This document shows, piece by piece, positions 34,297 through 46,580 of a stretch of 64,000 bases of DNA (position 1 is its first letter; each line of letters begins with the position of its first letter). Below the pieces are notes generated by a model that was not told the DNA's origin, did no database searches, and worked only from the letters and a program-made list of their open reading frames with translations. Source of the DNA: Citrobacter sp. Res13-Sevr-PEB04-36 (GTDB lineage Bacteria > Pseudomonadota > Gammaproteobacteria > Enterobacterales > Enterobacteriaceae); NCBI RefSeq assembly GCF_015672735.1, contig NZ_JADABY010000007.1, forward strand, positions 62,001 to 126,000, read 5' to 3'. A program made the position numbers and the translations under genes.

Positions 34297-36648
34297 GTGG
34301 CGCAGGCAGGTTTTATTTTAACCCGGCACTGGCGGGATACCCCGCAGGGGACAGAGGTTTCATTCTGGCTGGCAACGGACAACGGGCCGTTGCAGGTCAC
34401 GCTTGCGCCACAGGAGTCGGTTGCCTTTATCCCCACCAGCCAGGTTTCCCGCGTTACCACATTATTACGCGCAGAAAACGGCTATCGGCTGGCGCCGCTT
34501 AACCTGAGAGATTTTCATCGCCAGCCCGTTTCTGGCCTGTACTGCCATTCGCATCGCCAACTAATGCGCCTCGAGAAACTGCTGCGCGAAAACAGCGTCA
34601 CGGTGTATGAGGCTGACGTGCGTCCCCCGGAACGGTATCTAATGGAGCGGTTTATCACCTCCCCCGTTTGGGTGGACGGCGATCGGCATAACAACACGCT
34701 GATCAACGCCCGGCTTAAGCCAAACCCGGACTATCGCCCACCCTTAAAATGGCTGTCGCTGGATATCGAAACCACGCGGCACGGCGAGCTTTACTGCATT
34801 GGCCTCGAAGGTTGCGGGCAGCGCATTGTCTATATGCTCGGTCCGGCCAATGGCGATGCCTCACAGCTTGATTTTGAACTTGAATATGTGGCGAGTCGCC
34901 CACTGTTGCTGGAAAAACTCAACGCGTGGATAGCCCGTCACGATCCTGATGTCATCATCGGCTGGAACGTAGTGCAGTTCGATTTACGCGTTCTGCAAAA
35001 TCATGCCGAGCGTTACCGAATTCCCCTGCGTTTTGGCCGCGACAACAGCGAACTGGAATGGCGCGAGCACGGTTTCAAAAACGGCGTTTTTTTCGCCCAA
35101 GCCAAAGGCCGCCTGATTATTGACGGCATTGAAGCCCTCAAATCCGCATTCTGGAATTTTTCTTCGTTTTCGCTGGAAACAGTGTCACAGGAGCTACTGG
35201 GTGAAGGGAAATCGATTGATAATCCCTGGGACCGCATGGACGAAATTGACCGTCGGTTCGCTCAGGATAAGCCCGCGCTTGCTACTTATAATCTCAAAGA
35301 CTGTGAGCTGGTCACACGGATCTTTCATAAAACCGAGATCATGCCGTTTCTGCTGGAGCGTTCAACGGTTAACGGCCTGCCGGTTGACAGGCACGGTGGT
35401 TCAGTTGCCGCCTTTGGTCACCTCTATCTTCCGCGCATGCACCGTGCTGGCTACGTCGCGCCAAATCTCGGTGAAGTCCCACCGCTCGCCAGCCCTGGCG
35501 GCTATGTGATGGACTCGCGTCCTGGTTTGTATGATTCGGTGCTGGTACTGGATTACAAAAGCCTGTACCCGTCGATCATCCGCACTTTTTTGATCGATCC
35601 GGTAGGACTTATCGAAGGCATGGCACAGCCAGATCCTGAACACAGCACTGAAGGGTTTCTTGACGCCTGGTTCTCACGCGAAAAGCATTGCCTACCGGAA
35701 ATAGTGACCCAGATCTGGCACGGGCGTGACGAAGCAAAACGCCAGGGAAATAAGCCGCTCTCGCAGGCGCTCAAAATCATTATGAACGCCTTTTACGGCG
35801 TGCTAGGCACCACGGCATGTCGATTTTTCGATCCCAGACTGGCCTCGTCGATCACCATGCGCGGGCATGCGATCATGCGCCAGACCAAAGCGCTGATTGA
35901 GGCGCAGGGCTACGACGTTATTTATGGCGATACCGACTCAACGTTTGTCTGGCTCAAAGGCGCGCATACAGAAGAAAATGCGGCAAAGATTGGTCGGGAG
36001 CTGGTGCGCCACGTCAATACCTGGTGGGCGCAGTCGCTGCAACAAAAAAACCTGACCAGCGCGCTGGAGCTGGAATTTGAAACCCATTTCTGCCGTTTTC
36101 TCATGCCGACCATCCGTGGCGCGGATACCGGCAGCAAGAAACGCTACGCCGGACTCATTCAAGATGGAGATCAACAGCGCATGGTCTTCAAAGGGTTGGA
36201 AACGGTGCGCACCGACTGGACTCCGCTGGCGCAACGCTTCCAGCAGGAACTCTATTTACGGGTCTTTCGTCAGGAGCCGTATCAGGACTTTGTCAGGGAA
36301 ACCATCGACAACCTGATGGCCGGTGAACTGGACGAACAGCTGGTTTACCGCAAGCGCCTGCGCCGCCCGTTAAGCGAATACCAGCGTAATGTTCCGCCGC
36401 ACGTTCGTGCCGCGCGGCTTGCCGACGAACAGAACGTCAAGCGAGGCCGCCCGCCGCAGTATCAAAATCGTGGCACCATTAAATATGTCTGGACAATTAA
36501 TGGCCCGGAACCTGTGGATTATCAGCTCTCTGCCCTGGATTACGAGCATTATCTCACCCGCCAGATACAGCCGGTTGCCGAGGGAATTCTTCCCTTTGTT
36601 GATGATAACTTTGCTACACTACTCACAGGGCAACTGGGGTTATTTTGA
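34297..36648 (+). CDS. polB: DNA polymerase II
   Basis: PolB is a family B, SOS-induced polymerase for translesion synthesis and replication restart. The 783-residue protein begins with GTG ([11 protein letters not shown]), as in E. coli. The proofreading exonuclease motifs are present: [10 protein letters not shown] near residue 155, [10 protein letters not shown] near 229 and YNLKDCELV near 332. Polymerase motifs follow: [11 protein letters not shown] near 419, KIIMNAFYG near 493 and YGDTDSTFV near 546. No catalytic acid is missing. Confidence 0.98.
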   Translation: MAQAGFILTRHWRDTPQGTEVSFWLATDNGPLQVTLAPQESVAFIPTSQVSRVTTLLRAENGYRLAPLNLRDFHRQPVSGLYCHSHRQLMRLEKLLRENSVTVYEADVRPPERYLMERFITSPVWVDGDRHNNTLINARLKPNPDYRPPLKWLSLDIETTRHGELYCIGLEGCGQRIVYMLGPANGDASQLDFELEYVASRPLLLEKLNAWIARHDPDVIIGWNVVQFDLRVLQNHAERYRIPLRFGRDNSELEWREHGFKNGVFFAQAKGRLIIDGIEALKSAFWNFSSFSLETVSQELLGEGKSIDNPWDRMDEIDRRFAQDKPALATYNLKDCELVTRIFHKTEIMPFLLERSTVNGLPVDRHGGSVAAFGHLYLPRMHRAGYVAPNLGEVPPLASPGGYVMDSRPGLYDSVLVLDYKSLYPSIIRTFLIDPVGLIEGMAQPDPEHSTEGFLDAWFSREKHCLPEIVTQIWHGRDEAKRQGNKPLSQALKIIMNAFYGVLGTTACRFFDPRLASSITMRGHAIMRQTKALIEAQGYDVIYGDTDSTFVWLKGAHTEENAAKIGRELVRHVNTWWAQSLQQKNLTSALELEFETHFCRFLMPTIRGADTGSKKRYAGLIQDGDQQRMVFKGLETVRTDWTPLAQRFQQELYLRVFRQEPYQDFVRETIDNLMAGELDEQLVYRKRLRRPLSEYQRNVPPHVRAARLADEQNVKRGRPPQYQNRGTIKYVWTINGPEPVDYQLSALDYEHYLTRQIQPVAEGILPFVDDNFATLLTGQLGLF

Positions 36649-36823
36649 CGCGTGACGAAACCGCCGCCATCCAGTACCATAGCGCCCTTTCCATTCCTGG
36701 ACCCATTTAACACCACTACCACTGATTCATTAGCCTGGTAGCGGGGTCGTATGCTCTGAAAACTCGGGTTACCCGATAAATGACGAGTATTACCTGCAAT
36801 TAAAGATATAGAGCCGAACACAT

Positions 36824-39730
36824 ATGCCTTTTACACTTGGTCAACGCTGGATCAGCGATACAGAAAGCGAATTGGGACTTGGTACCGTTGTCGCCATGGA
36901 TGCGCGAACCGTCACCCTACTTTTCTCCTCGACGGGTGAAAACCGTCTGTATGCGCGCAGTGACTGCCCCGTGACCCGCGTGATGTTCAATCCTGGCGAT
37001 ACGATAACAAGCCATGAAGGCTGGCAATTGCATGTCGATGAAGTAAAAGAAGAAAACGGACTGCTTGCCTATATCGGAACCCGCCTTGATACCGAAGAAA
37101 CCGGCGTTGTGTTGCGCGAAGTGCTGCTCGACAGCAAGCTAGTCTTCAGCAAACCTCAGGACCGCCTGTTTGCCGGCCAAATCGATCGAATGGACCGCTT
37201 TGCACTGCGCTATCGGGCGCGTAAATTTCAGAGCGAACAGTATCGTATGCCGTGGAGTGGTCTGCGTGGTCAACGTACCAGCCTGATCCCCCACCAGCTT
37301 AATATTGCCCATGATGTCGGTCGTCGCCATGCCCCTCGCGTTTTGCTGGCAGATGAAGTAGGCCTGGGGAAAACCATTGAAGCCGGGATGATCCTGCATC
37401 AGCAACTGCTGTCCGGCGCCGCCGAACGCGTGCTGATCATCGTCCCTGAGACGTTACAGCACCAGTGGCTGGTCGAAATGCTGCGCCGTTTCAACCTGCG
37501 CTTTGCGCTGTTTGATGATGAGCGCTATGCCGAAGCGCAGCACGATGCCTACAACCCGTTTGAAACCGAGCAACTGATCATCTGCTCGCTGGACTTTGCT
37601 CGTCGTAGCAAGCAGCGTCTGGAACATTTGTGTGAAGCAGAATGGGATCTGTTGGTGGTTGATGAAGCCCATCACCTGGTGTGGAGCGAAGATGCGCCAA
37701 GCCGCGAGTATTTGGCGATTGAACAACTGGCCGAGCGCGTACCGGGTATCCTGCTGCTGACTGCCACGCCGGAACAGCTGGGCATGGAAAGCCACTTTGC
37801 ACGTTTACGCCTGCTGGACCCAAGCCGTTTCCACGATTTCGAGCAGTTTGTTGAAGAGCAAAAAAATTACCGTCCGGTAGCTGATGCCGTTGCCATGCTG
37901 CTGGCAGGCAACAAACTGAGCAATAATGAGCTGAACATGCTCGGCGATCTGATTGGCGAGCAGGACATTGAGCCGCTGCTGCAGGCCGCTAACAGCGATC
38001 GTGAAGATGCCCAGAGCGCGCGCCAGGAGCTGGTTTCCATGCTGATGGATCGCCATGGCACCAGCCGCGTGCTGTTCCGTAACACCCGTAACGGGGTAAA
38101 AGGTTTCCCGAAACGCGAACTGCATACCATCAAGCTGCCGCTGCCGACCCAATACCAGACGGCAATCAAAGTCTCCGGCATTATGGGCGCACGTAAGAGC
38201 GCAGAAGAGCGCGCCCGCGACATGCTCTACCCGGAGCAGATTTATCAGGAGTTCGAAGGCGATACCGGCACCTGGTGGAACTTCGACCCACGCGTTGAAT
38301 GGTTGATGGGCTACCTGACCAGCCATCGTTCGCAGAAAGTACTGGTTATCTGTGCGAAAGCGACCACCGCGTTGCAGCTGGAGCAGGTGCTGCGCGAGCG
38401 TGAAGGCATTCGTGCCGCCGTATTCCATGAGGGTATGTCGATCATCGAACGTGACCGTGCTGCCGCCTGGTTTAGCGAAGAAGACAGCGGTGCCCAGGTG
38501 ATGCTGTGCTCGGAGATCGGTTCTGAAGGCCGTAACTTCCAGTTCGCCAGCAACCTGGTGATGTTTGACCTGCCGTTTAACCCGGATCTGCTGGAACAAC
38601 GTATTGGACGTCTGGACCGTATTGGTCAGGCGCACGATATTCAGATTCACGTCCCCTACCTGGAAAAAACCGCCCAGTCCGTGCTGGTGCGCTGGTACCA
38701 CGAAGGTCTGGATGCATTTGAGCACACCTGCCCGACCGGGCGTACGATTTATGACACAGTCTATAACAACCTGATTGGTTATCTGGCAGAGCCGGAAAAC
38801 AACGAAGGATTTGATGACCTGATCAAAACCTGCCGCGAACAGCATGACGCGCTGAAAGTACAGCTGGAGCAAGGACGTGACCGTCTGCTGGAAATTCACT
38901 CCAACGGTGGTGAAAAAGCGCAGGCACTGGCCGAGAGCATTGAAGAGCAGGATGATGACACCAGCCTGATCGCTTTCGCTATGAACCTGTTTGATATCGT
39001 CGGTATTAATCAGGACGATCGCGGGGACAACTTAATTGTGCTGACGCCGTCCGATCATATGCTGGTCCCGGATTTCCCAGGACTGCCGGAAGATGGCTGC
39101 ACCATTACCTTTGAGCGAGATATTGCACTGTCGCGTGAAGACGCCCAGTTTATCACCTGGGAGCATCCGCTGATCCGCAACGGTCTGGATCTAATCCTGT
39201 CTGGCGATACCGGCAGCAGCACGATTTCTCTTTTGAAAAACAAAGCATTACCGGTTGGTACCCTACTGGTTGAACTGGTATATGTGGTTGAAGCGCAGGC
39301 ACCGAAGCAACTGCAGCTCAACCGCTTCCTGCCACCGACACCGGTGCGCATGTTGCTGGATAAAAACGGTAACAACCTCGCCGCCCAGGTGGAGTTTGAA
39401 ACCTTTAACCGCCAACTCAGCGCCGTTAACCGCCATACCGGTAGCAAGCTGGTCAATGCCGTGCAGCAAGATGTCCATGCGATTCTGCAGTTGGGTGAAG
39501 CACAGGTTGAGCAATCTGCCCGCGCGCTGATCGACGCCGCGCGTAAAGAAGCGGATGAGAAGCTGTCTGCAGAACTGTCGCGTCTGGAAGCGCTGCGCGC
39601 CGTTAACCCGAATATCCGTGATGACGAACTTTCCGCAATTGAAAGCAACCGCCAACAGGTCATGGAAAGCCTGGATCAGGCCGGCTGGCGTCTGGATGCC
39701 TTACGCCTGATCGTCGTGACGCATCAGTAA
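36824..39730 (+). CDS. rapA: RapA (HepA), RNA polymerase recycling ATPase
   Basis: RapA is a Swi2/Snf2 translocase bound to RNA polymerase that helps recycle enzyme stalled after termination. The 968-residue protein has two N-terminal Tudor-like folds and Walker [13 protein letters not shown] near residue 177. The DEAH box ([10 protein letters not shown]) lies near 280. The C-terminal helicase motif [14 protein letters not shown] lies near 597, and spacer and C-terminal domains follow. Its promoter lies in the 175-base gap after polB. It is probably followed by co-transcribed rluA, 11 bases on. Confidence 0.98.
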   Translation: MPFTLGQRWISDTESELGLGTVVAMDARTVTLLFSSTGENRLYARSDCPVTRVMFNPGDTITSHEGWQLHVDEVKEENGLLAYIGTRLDTEETGVVLREVLLDSKLVFSKPQDRLFAGQIDRMDRFALRYRARKFQSEQYRMPWSGLRGQRTSLIPHQLNIAHDVGRRHAPRVLLADEVGLGKTIEAGMILHQQLLSGAAERVLIIVPETLQHQWLVEMLRRFNLRFALFDDERYAEAQHDAYNPFETEQLIICSLDFARRSKQRLEHLCEAEWDLLVVDEAHHLVWSEDAPSREYLAIEQLAERVPGILLLTATPEQLGMESHFARLRLLDPSRFHDFEQFVEEQKNYRPVADAVAMLLAGNKLSNNELNMLGDLIGEQDIEPLLQAANSDREDAQSARQELVSMLMDRHGTSRVLFRNTRNGVKGFPKRELHTIKLPLPTQYQTAIKVSGIMGARKSAEERARDMLYPEQIYQEFEGDTGTWWNFDPRVEWLMGYLTSHRSQKVLVICAKATTALQLEQVLREREGIRAAVFHEGMSIIERDRAAAWFSEEDSGAQVMLCSEIGSEGRNFQFASNLVMFDLPFNPDLLEQRIGRLDRIGQAHDIQIHVPYLEKTAQSVLVRWYHEGLDAFEHTCPTGRTIYDTVYNNLIGYLAEPENNEGFDDLIKTCREQHDALKVQLEQGRDRLLEIHSNGGEKAQALAESIEEQDDDTSLIAFAMNLFDIVGINQDDRGDNLIVLTPSDHMLVPDFPGLPEDGCTITFERDIALSREDAQFITWEHPLIRNGLDLILSGDTGSSTISLLKNKALPVGTLLVELVYVVEAQAPKQLQLNRFLPPTPVRMLLDKNGNNLAAQVEFETFNRQLSAVNRHTGSKLVNAVQQDVHAILQLGEAQVEQSARALIDAARKEADEKLSAELSRLEALRAVNPNIRDDELSAIESNRQQVMESLDQAGWRLDALRLIVVTHQ

Positions 39731-39741
39731 CGGAGCCATAC

Positions 39742-40401
39742 ATGGGGATGGAAAACTACAATCCGCCGCAGGAACCCTGGCTGGTTATCCTGTATCAGGA
39801 TGAACACATTATGGTGGTCAACAAGCCGAGCGGTTTGCTGTCCGTGCCGGGTCGCCTTGAAGAGCACAAAGACAGCGTGATGACGCGTATTCAACGCGAC
39901 TATCCACTGGCGGAATCAGTGCATCGTCTGGACATGGCCACCAGCGGCGTAATTGTAGTGGCGCTGACCAAAGCGGCAGAGCGCGAGCTAAAGCGTCAAT
40001 TTCGCGAGCGCGAACCGAAGAAGCAATATGTCGCACGCGTGTGGGGACATCCCTCACCCGCCGAGGGACTGGTGGATTTACCGCTGATTTGCGACTGGCC
40101 GAACCGACCAAAACAGAAAGTGTGTTATGAGACGGGCAAAGCCGCGCAGACCGAATATGAAGTGGTGGAATTCGCGGCGGATAATACCGCCCGGGTGGTG
40201 CTGAAACCCATTACCGGGCGTTCTCATCAGCTACGCGTGCATATGCTGGCGTTAGGGCATCCGATTCTGGGTGACCGCTTCTATGCCCCGCCGGAGGCCC
40301 TGGCGTTAGCGCCACGCCTGCTGCTGCATGCCGAGATGCTCACCATTACCCATCCCGAGTACGGCAACAGTATGACCTTTAAAGTCCCAGCGGATTTTTA
40401 A
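39742..40401 (+). CDS. rluA: Dual-specificity 23S rRNA/tRNA pseudouridine synthase
   Basis: RluA makes pseudouridine 746 in 23S rRNA and 32 in several tRNAs. The 219-residue length equals E. coli. The catalytic aspartate is residue 64 in HRLDMATSG, and the family segment GRSHQLRVHMLALGHPILGD lies near 160. No S4 domain is present, as normal for RluA. It starts 11 bases after rapA and ends before a REP cluster shared with the convergent djlA. Confidence 0.97.
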   Translation: MGMENYNPPQEPWLVILYQDEHIMVVNKPSGLLSVPGRLEEHKDSVMTRIQRDYPLAESVHRLDMATSGVIVVALTKAAERELKRQFREREPKKQYVARVWGHPSPAEGLVDLPLICDWPNRPKQKVCYETGKAAQTEYEVVEFAADNTARVVLKPITGRSHQLRVHMLALGHPILGDRFYAPPEALALAPRLLLHAEMLTITHPEYGNSMTFKVPADF

Positions 40402-40417
40402 ATTCTGAGCCAATTTA

Positions 40418-40491
40418 TGCCGGGGGCACTTCGCTTGCCCGGCCTACATTCATTAACGTAGGCCGGATAAGGCGCTAGCCACATCCGGCAA
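40418..40491. repeat. REP/BIME cluster between rluA and djlA
   Basis: Two units of TGCCGGGGGCAC.../...TAGGCCGGATAAGGCG type in opposite orientation sit between convergent genes, ending six bases from the djlA stop. Confidence 0.88.
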
Positions 40492-40496
40492 TTCAA

Positions 40497-41309
40497 TCAC
40501 TTGAATCCTTTTTGATCCTTAATCAGCTCGTAAGCTTTTTGAATTTCCTGCGCTTTTTGCTTGGCCATTTCCATCATTTCTGGCGGCAGTCCTTTCGCGA
40601 CCAGCTTGTCGGGATGGTGCTCGCTCATCAGTTTACGATAAGCCCGCTTAATAGTAGTGGCATCGTCGGTCGCTTTAACACCCAGCACATTACACGCATC
40701 TTCCAGCGTCGGGCCACGCTGTGCCTGCTGCCAGCCACCGCCAGACTGTTGCTGATATCCACCACCAAACTGCGCACCACCCTGCATCATGCGCAGATAC
40801 TGATCAAATTGCGCGCGCGAGATCCCCAGCTCTTCAGCGATTACATACAGCACTTCGCGTTCGTTAGGATGCAGAGACCCGTCCGCAAACGCCGCCTGAA
40901 TTTGGATCTCCAGGAACATACGGATCAGATCGAAGCGGCCAAAACAGACGCTGCGAAACTGGCGCATTTTTTCACGTAATGGGTAATTGTCTGATTTTCC
41001 CACCCGGAAGGCATGCTGCGCGGCGGTACGTGAATCCCCGTGTAAATTCATCCGGTCCATCAGCTGGCTGGCGATATGAATATCGGCTTCCGTGACGCGT
41101 CCTTTTGATTTAGTCAGGTGTCCCATCACCTCAAAGGTGGTAGCAAAAAACAGCGCCTGACGTTCACGTTGATTGGCAAACCACGCCATTTTGCGCATGC
41201 GGGCTTTGTCGAACATATGGCCGACTAGCAGACCTAAAACCACGCCCCAGAAGCCGCCGCCCATCATTAAGGCCACGGCCACACCAATAATCTTTCCCCA
41301 ATACTGCAT
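40497..41309 (-). CDS. djlA: DjlA, membrane-anchored DnaJ-like co-chaperone
   Basis: DjlA is a type III J-protein that stimulates DnaK at the inner membrane; overproduction triggers Rcs-dependent capsule synthesis in E. coli. The 270-residue protein has a single N-terminal membrane segment (about residues 6-31, glycine-rich), a TerB-like central domain and a Q/G-rich linker ([12 protein letters not shown]). The C-terminal J domain carries HHPDK. It is divergent from lptD. Confidence 0.97.
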   Translation of the reverse strand: MQYWGKIIGVAVALMMGGGFWGVVLGLLVGHMFDKARMRKMAWFANQRERQALFFATTFEVMGHLTKSKGRVTEADIHIASQLMDRMNLHGDSRTAAQHAFRVGKSDNYPLREKMRQFRSVCFGRFDLIRMFLEIQIQAAFADGSLHPNEREVLYVIAEELGISRAQFDQYLRMMQGGAQFGGGYQQQSGGGWQQAQRGPTLEDACNVLGVKATDDATTIKRAYRKLMSEHHPDKLVAKGLPPEMMEMAKQKAQEIQKAYELIKDQKGFK

Positions 41310-41460
41310 AGACTCCCCAAATCTTTACGCTGCCAGCCGGGCTATGTACCACAATATAAGGTGCTTTTACCGTTTTACGGCAGCGGTCAATTGTGGGACA
41401 TCGCCTATAATTTGCATTATCATACCTGTCATTCAATGCCGTGCCTAACACCACAAACGC
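41310..41460. promoter_or_regulatory. Divergent djlA-lptD promoter region
   Basis: A TATAAT-like hexamer lies at 41406-41411 on the plus strand but has no good -35 at 16-18 bp. In E. coli lptD is partly sigma-E controlled; I could not identify a convincing sigma-E promoter here by eye. Confidence 0.35.
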
Positions 41461-41585
41461 TATACCCGTTGGATTTCGAGTTGCAACAAGGCGGTAACAC
41501 AGTCACTCCCAAGAGCTTGCCAATGTAAGTAACTGGGGTGAACGAGGAAGACAACGAAGATGCAGCTTGAAAGGTGGCAGGTATA
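41461..41585. repeat. ERIC element in the lptD leader
   Basis: A full-length 125-bp ERIC starts TATACCCGTTGGATTTCGAG, contains TAAGTAACTGGGGTGAACGA and ends with GATGCAGCTTGAAAGG then CAGGTATA. It ends 102 bases before the lptD ATG, so it may lie in the 5' leader. Confidence 0.9.
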
Positions 41586-41687
41586 AAATGGGCTGGATTA
41601 ATACTAGCGAAGTGAAGATGAGATAAGTTAGGCTGTGACCGTTTGTCACGCGCGACGCTACTGATGATGGAACAATAAATACAACGT

Positions 41688-44045
41688 ATGAAAAAACGTA
41701 TTCCCACTCTTCTGGCCACCATGATTGCCAGCGCCCTTTATAGTCAACAGGGCCTGGCAGCCGATCTCGCCTCACAGTGCATGTTGGGCGTGCCGAGCTA
41801 TAACCGTCCTCTGGTGCAGGGCGAGACCAATGAATTACCTGTTACCATCAATGCCGATCACGCGAAAGGGAACTACCCGGATGACGCCGTGTTTACTGGC
41901 AACGTGGATATCGCACAGGGTAACAGCCGCCTGCAGGCTGACGAAGTGCAGCTGCACCAGAAGCAGGCCGAGGGTCTGCCGGAGCCGGTTCGTACCGTCG
42001 ATGCGCTGGGTAACGTCCATTATGATGACAACCAGGTCATTCTGAAGGGACCAAAGGGTTGGTCGAATCTGAATACCAAAGATACCAACATCTGGGAAGG
42101 TGACTATCAGATGGTGGGACGTCAGGGACGCGGAAAAGCCGACCTGATGAAACAGCGTGGTGAAAACCGCTATACCATTCTGGAAAATGGGAGCTTTACC
42201 TCCTGTCTGCCGGGCTCCAATACCTGGAGCGTTGTCGGTAGCGAAGTGATCCACGACCGTGAAGAACAGGTTGCAGAAATCTGGAACGCCCGCTTTAAGC
42301 TGGGTCCGGTTCCGGTCTTTTACAGCCCGTATATGCAGCTGCCCGTCGGCGACAAACGCCGCTCCGGTTTCTTGATCCCGAACGCAAAATACACTAGCAA
42401 TAACTATTTTGAGTTCTACCTGCCATATTACTGGAACATTGCGCCCAATATGGACGCCACCATCACGCCGCATTACATGCACCGTCGTGGCGGCGTGATG
42501 TGGGAGAACGAATTCCGCTACCTCAGCCAGGCGGGTGCCGGTTTAATGGAATTCGACTATCTGAACTCTGATAAAGTCTACGAGGATGAAAACTCGAAGG
42601 ATGACAACTCGCGCCGCTGGCTGTTCTACTGGCGCCACGCTGGCGTGATGGACCAGGTATGGCGCTTTAATGTCGACTACACCAAGGTCAGCGACTCCAG
42701 CTATTTCAACGACTTTGATAACAAGTATGGTTCCAGTACCGACGGTTACGCCACGCAGAAATTCAGCGTCGGCTACGCGGTGAAAAACTTTGATGCGACA
42801 GTATCCACCAAACAGTTCCAGGTCTTTGGCGATCAGAACAAGAGTAGCTATTCCGCCGAGCCACAGCTAGACGTTAACTTCTATCAGAACGACGTTGGTC
42901 CATTTGATACCCGCGTTTATGCGCAGGCAGTGCATTTCGTCAACACGACCGACAACATGCCGGAAGCAACGCGTTTACACCTCGAACCGACCATCAATCT
43001 GCCTTTATCTAATCAGTGGGGAAGTATCAACACTGAAGCCAAAATGCTGGCGACACACTATCAGCAGACCAACCTGGATTGGTATAACAGTAACCCGCAG
43101 AACACCAAGCTGGATGACTCCGCCAACCGCGTGATGCCGCAATTCAAAGTCGACGGTAAAATGGTCTTTGAGCGTGACATGGAAATGCTGGCGCCAGGCT
43201 ATACTCAGACGCTCGAGCCGCGCGCGCAATATCTGTACGTGCCGTATCGCGACCAAAGTCATATCTATAACTATGACTCTTCCCTGCTGCAATCTGACTA
43301 CAGCGGCCTGTTCCGCGACCGCACCTATGGCGGCCTGGACCGTATTGCCTCAGCCAATCAGGTGACGACCGGGGTCACATCTCGCGTATATGATGACGCT
43401 GCCGTTGAACGTTTTAACATTTCTGTGGGTCAAATCTACTATTTCACCGAGTCTCGCACCGGTGATGACCAGATAAAATGGGAGAATGACGACCAAACCG
43501 GCTCGCTAGTGTGGGCAGGCGATACCTACTGGCGTATCTCCGATCGCTGGGGTTTACGCAGCGGGATCCAGTACGACACCCGTCTGGACAGCATCGCGAC
43601 CAGCAGCAGCAGTATCGAATACCGTCGTGACGAAAACAGTTTACTGCAGTTGAACTACCGCTACGCCAGTCCGGAATATATTCAGGCCGCAGTACCTTCG
43701 CGTGATGTGACAAACGCACAGTATGCAAACGGGATCTCTCAGGTGGGTGGCGTGGCCAGCTTGCCGATTGCTGACCGTTGGTCAATTGTCGGGGCGTACT
43801 ACTTCGATACCAATGTGAACAAAGCAGCGGACTCAATGCTGGGCTTACAGTACAACTCCTGCTGTTACGCTATTCGCTTTGGCTACGAGCGTAAGCTGAA
43901 CGGATGGGATAACAAAATGCAACACGCGATTTATGACAACACGATCGGCTTTAATATCGAACTGCGCGGTCTGAGCTCTAACTATGGTCTCGGCACCAGT
44001 CAAATGTTGCGTTCGAATATTTTGCCGTATCAAAGCACATTATGA
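41688..44045 (+). CDS. lptD: LptD, outer-membrane LPS translocon
   Basis: LptD, with the lipoprotein LptE, inserts lipopolysaccharide in the outer leaflet. The 785-residue protein (E. coli 784) has a signal peptide cleaved after about residue 24 (QGLAA). A periplasmic jellyroll domain and a large C-terminal beta-barrel follow. The disulfide cysteines are all present: residue 31 (SQCML), about 173 (TSCLPGS) and an adjacent pair near 725 (NSCCYAI). It is followed by surA, whose product helps fold it. Confidence 0.97.
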   Translation: MKKRIPTLLATMIASALYSQQGLAADLASQCMLGVPSYNRPLVQGETNELPVTINADHAKGNYPDDAVFTGNVDIAQGNSRLQADEVQLHQKQAEGLPEPVRTVDALGNVHYDDNQVILKGPKGWSNLNTKDTNIWEGDYQMVGRQGRGKADLMKQRGENRYTILENGSFTSCLPGSNTWSVVGSEVIHDREEQVAEIWNARFKLGPVPVFYSPYMQLPVGDKRRSGFLIPNAKYTSNNYFEFYLPYYWNIAPNMDATITPHYMHRRGGVMWENEFRYLSQAGAGLMEFDYLNSDKVYEDENSKDDNSRRWLFYWRHAGVMDQVWRFNVDYTKVSDSSYFNDFDNKYGSSTDGYATQKFSVGYAVKNFDATVSTKQFQVFGDQNKSSYSAEPQLDVNFYQNDVGPFDTRVYAQAVHFVNTTDNMPEATRLHLEPTINLPLSNQWGSINTEAKMLATHYQQTNLDWYNSNPQNTKLDDSANRVMPQFKVDGKMVFERDMEMLAPGYTQTLEPRAQYLYVPYRDQSHIYNYDSSLLQSDYSGLFRDRTYGGLDRIASANQVTTGVTSRVYDDAAVERFNISVGQIYYFTESRTGDDQIKWENDDQTGSLVWAGDTYWRISDRWGLRSGIQYDTRLDSIATSSSSIEYRRDENSLLQLNYRYASPEYIQAAVPSRDVTNAQYANGISQVGGVASLPIADRWSIVGAYYFDTNVNKAADSMLGLQYNSCCYAIRFGYERKLNGWDNKMQHAIYDNTIGFNIELRGLSSNYGLGTSQMLRSNILPYQSTL

Positions 44046-44057
44046 TCTGATTGATTA

Positions 44058-44261
44058 ATACCCAATGGATTTCGAGCTGCATTGAGGCGGCAACTGAGAA
44101 AAGCCCCAGGAGCATACATAAGTAAGTGACTGGGGTGAATGACAAGTCTGTGAGGAACAGATTTGAACGTCGCACAGCGACGGCCCGTAAGGGCGGGTCT
44201 CATGGATGAAACGAGTAACTCAGCAGCCAACAAAAATGCAGTTTGAAAGACGACGGGTATA
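44058..44261. repeat. ERIC element with structured insertion between lptD and surA
   Basis: An ERIC copy (ACCCAATGGATTTCGAGC start, AAGTAAGTGACTGGGGTGAA core, GACGACGGGTATA end) carries an extra block of about 75-80 bases after the core, giving 204 bp in all. The block contains consecutive hairpins such as CAAGTCTG/CAGATTTG and CGTCGC/GCGACG. It lies inside the operon, 12 bases after lptD and 40 before surA. Confidence 0.88.
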
Positions 44262-44301
44262 AACGTAATCCGCCTTGCGGTTAATTAATAATGGAAAAAG
44301 T

Positions 44302-45588
44302 ATGAAGAACTGGAAAACGCTGCTTCTCGGTATCGCCATGGTCGCGAATACCAGTTTCGCTGCCCCACAGGTAGTCGATAAAGTCGCAGCCGTCGTCAAT
44401 AACGGCGTCGTTCTGGAAAGCGACGTCGATGGATTAATGCAGTCAGTAAAACTTAATGCGGGTCAGGCGGGTCAGCAATTACCCGACGACGCTACGCTGC
44501 GTCATCAGATCCTCGAACGTTTGATCATGGATCAAATCGTTCTGCAGATGGGTCAGAAGATGGGGGTGAAAATCTCTGATGAGCAGTTGGATCAAGCCAT
44601 TGCCAACATCGCTAAGCAGAACAACATGACAGTGGACCAGATGCGCAGCCGTCTGGCACATGATGGCCTGAGCTATTCTACCTATCGTAGCCAGATCCGC
44701 AAAGAGATGACCATCTCTGAAGTGCGTAACAATGAAGTCCGCCGTCGCGTCACCATTCTACCGCAAGAAGTAGACGCTCTGGCACAGCAGGTTGGCAACC
44801 AAAATGATGCCAGCACTGAACTGAATCTGAGCCACATTCTGATTCCGTTACCGGAAAACCCAACCTCAGACCAGGTTAACGAAGCAGAAAGCCAGGCGCG
44901 TTCAGTTGTCGATGAAGCTCGTAATGGTAGCGATTTCGGCAAACTGGCTATCACCTATTCCGCAGACCAGCAGGCACTGAAAGGTGGTCAGATGGGTTGG
45001 GGCCGTATTCAGGAACTGCCGGGTATCTTTGCTCAGGCGTTAAGCACCGCGAAAAAAGGCGATATTATCGGCCCGATCCGTTCAGGTGTCGGTTTCCACA
45101 TCCTGAAAGTCAACGATATGCGTGGCCAGAGCCAGAGCATCTCCGTGACTGAAGTTCATGCCCGCCATATCCTGCTGAAACCGTCGCCGATCATGACCGA
45201 TCAGCAAGCGCGCCAGAAGCTGGAGCAAATTGCGGCTGATATTAAGAGCGGTAAAACCACCTTTGCCGCCGCTGCTAAAGAGTTCTCTCAGGATCCTGGT
45301 TCAGCAAACCAGGGCGGCGATCTGGGCTGGGCTGCAGCGGATATCTTCGATCCGGCCTTCCGCGATGCGCTGACCCGACTGAATAAAGGCCAGATGAGCG
45401 CCCCGGTACACTCCTCTTTTGGCTGGCACCTGATCGAACTGCTGGACACGCGTAACGTTGATAAAACTGACGCCGCGCAGAAAGACAAAGCCTATCGCAT
45501 GCTGATGAACCGTAAGTTCTCAGAAGAAGCGGCAACCTGGATGCAAGAACAGCGTGCCAGTGCGTACGTTAAAATTCTGAGCAACTAA
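44302..45588 (+). CDS. surA: SurA, periplasmic chaperone for outer-membrane proteins
   Basis: SurA binds unfolded outer-membrane proteins, LptD included. I chose the [14 protein letters not shown] start (428 residues as in E. coli); the longer in-frame start lacks a signal peptide context. The signal peptide ends at about residue 20 (SFAAP). An N-terminal chaperone domain, two parvulin modules (starting near [11 protein letters not shown], residue 172, and [11 protein letters not shown], residue 283) and a C-terminal helix follow. Its TAA overlaps the pdxA ATG by one base. Confidence 0.97.
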   Translation: MKNWKTLLLGIAMVANTSFAAPQVVDKVAAVVNNGVVLESDVDGLMQSVKLNAGQAGQQLPDDATLRHQILERLIMDQIVLQMGQKMGVKISDEQLDQAIANIAKQNNMTVDQMRSRLAHDGLSYSTYRSQIRKEMTISEVRNNEVRRRVTILPQEVDALAQQVGNQNDASTELNLSHILIPLPENPTSDQVNEAESQARSVVDEARNGSDFGKLAITYSADQQALKGGQMGWGRIQELPGIFAQALSTAKKGDIIGPIRSGVGFHILKVNDMRGQSQSISVTEVHARHILLKPSPIMTDQQARQKLEQIAADIKSGKTTFAAAAKEFSQDPGSANQGGDLGWAAADIFDPAFRDALTRLNKGQMSAPVHSSFGWHLIELLDTRNVDKTDAAQKDKAYRMLMNRKFSEEAATWMQEQRASAYVKILSN

Positions 45589-46580
45589 TGGCCCGTACTC
45601 AACGCGTTGTCATCACTCCCGGCGAGCCTGCCGGGATTGGCCCGGACCTGGTGGTCCAGCTTGCGCAGCGTGAGTGGCCGGTAGAACTCGTCATCTGCGC
45701 CGATGCCGCACTACTTTCAAACCGGGCAGCCATGCTCGGTTTACCGCTCTCGCTCCTCCCCTACTCTCCAGAAACGCCTGCTAAACCACAATTAGCAGGC
45801 ACATTGACACTGCTACCGATTGCGCTGCGGGCCCCTGCCGTTGCGGGTCAACTGGCGGTAGAAAATGGACCGTATGTGGTCGATACGCTGGCTCGCGCGT
45901 GCGACGGTTGCTTACATGGAGAGTTTGCCGCGCTGGTTACCGGCCCGGTTCACAAGGGCGTGATCAATGACGCCGGCGTGCCGTTTACCGGACACACCGA
46001 ATTTTTTGAACAACGTTCGCAAGCGAAAAAAGTCGTGATGATGCTGGCAACCGAAGAGTTGCGCGTAGCACTGGCAACCACGCACCTGCCGCTCAGAGAC
46101 GTTGCCGATGCGATTACGCCCGCGCTACTGCGGGAAGTGATCGGCATCCTGCATCATGATTTACGCACCAAGTTTGGTCTGAACGATCCGCAGATTCTGG
46201 TCTGTGGCCTGAACCCGCATGCGGGGGAAGGGGGTCATATGGGAACGGAAGAGATCGACACGCTCATTCCGGTACTGGATGAGATGCGCGCACAGGGCAT
46301 GAAATTGCATGGCCCACTGCCTGCAGACACCCTGTTTCAGCCCAAATATCTCAATAGCGCGGATGCTGTGCTGGCAATGTACCACGATCAGGGCCTCCCC
46401 GTGCTAAAATACCAGGGATTTGGTCGCGGTGTGAATATCACACTGGGCCTGCCATTTATTCGCACATCCGTTGATCACGGCACCGCACTTGAACTGGCGG
46501 GTCGTGGACAAGCAGATGTCGGCAGTTTTATTACGGCGCTTAACCTCGCCATCAAGATGATTGTTAATACTAATGAATAA
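45588..46580 (+). CDS. pdxA: 4-hydroxythreonine-4-phosphate dehydrogenase
   Basis: PdxA oxidises 4-phosphohydroxy-L-threonine in pyridoxal 5'-phosphate synthesis. The 330-residue protein (E. coli 329) has the PEPAGIGPD-like start motif ([12 protein letters not shown], residues 10-21). Metal-binding histidines lie in TTHLPLRDV near residue 166, [10 protein letters not shown] near 211 and [12 protein letters not shown] near 265. It overlaps surA by one base and rsmA by eight. Confidence 0.97.
   Translation: MARTQRVVITPGEPAGIGPDLVVQLAQREWPVELVICADAALLSNRAAMLGLPLSLLPYSPETPAKPQLAGTLTLLPIALRAPAVAGQLAVENGPYVVDTLARACDGCLHGEFAALVTGPVHKGVINDAGVPFTGHTEFFEQRSQAKKVVMMLATEELRVALATTHLPLRDVADAITPALLREVIGILHHDLRTKFGLNDPQILVCGLNPHAGEGGHMGTEEIDTLIPVLDEMRAQGMKLHGPLPADTLFQPKYLNSADAVLAMYHDQGLPVLKYQGFGRGVNITLGLPFIRTSVDHGTALELAGRGQADVGSFITALNLAIKMIVNTNE

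Noticed and set aside
37805-38899. Long antisense open frame (364 codons) opposite rapA
   Set aside because: It lies wholly inside rapA, has no family features, and mirrors the codon bias of a GC-rich gene; the sense protein is complete.
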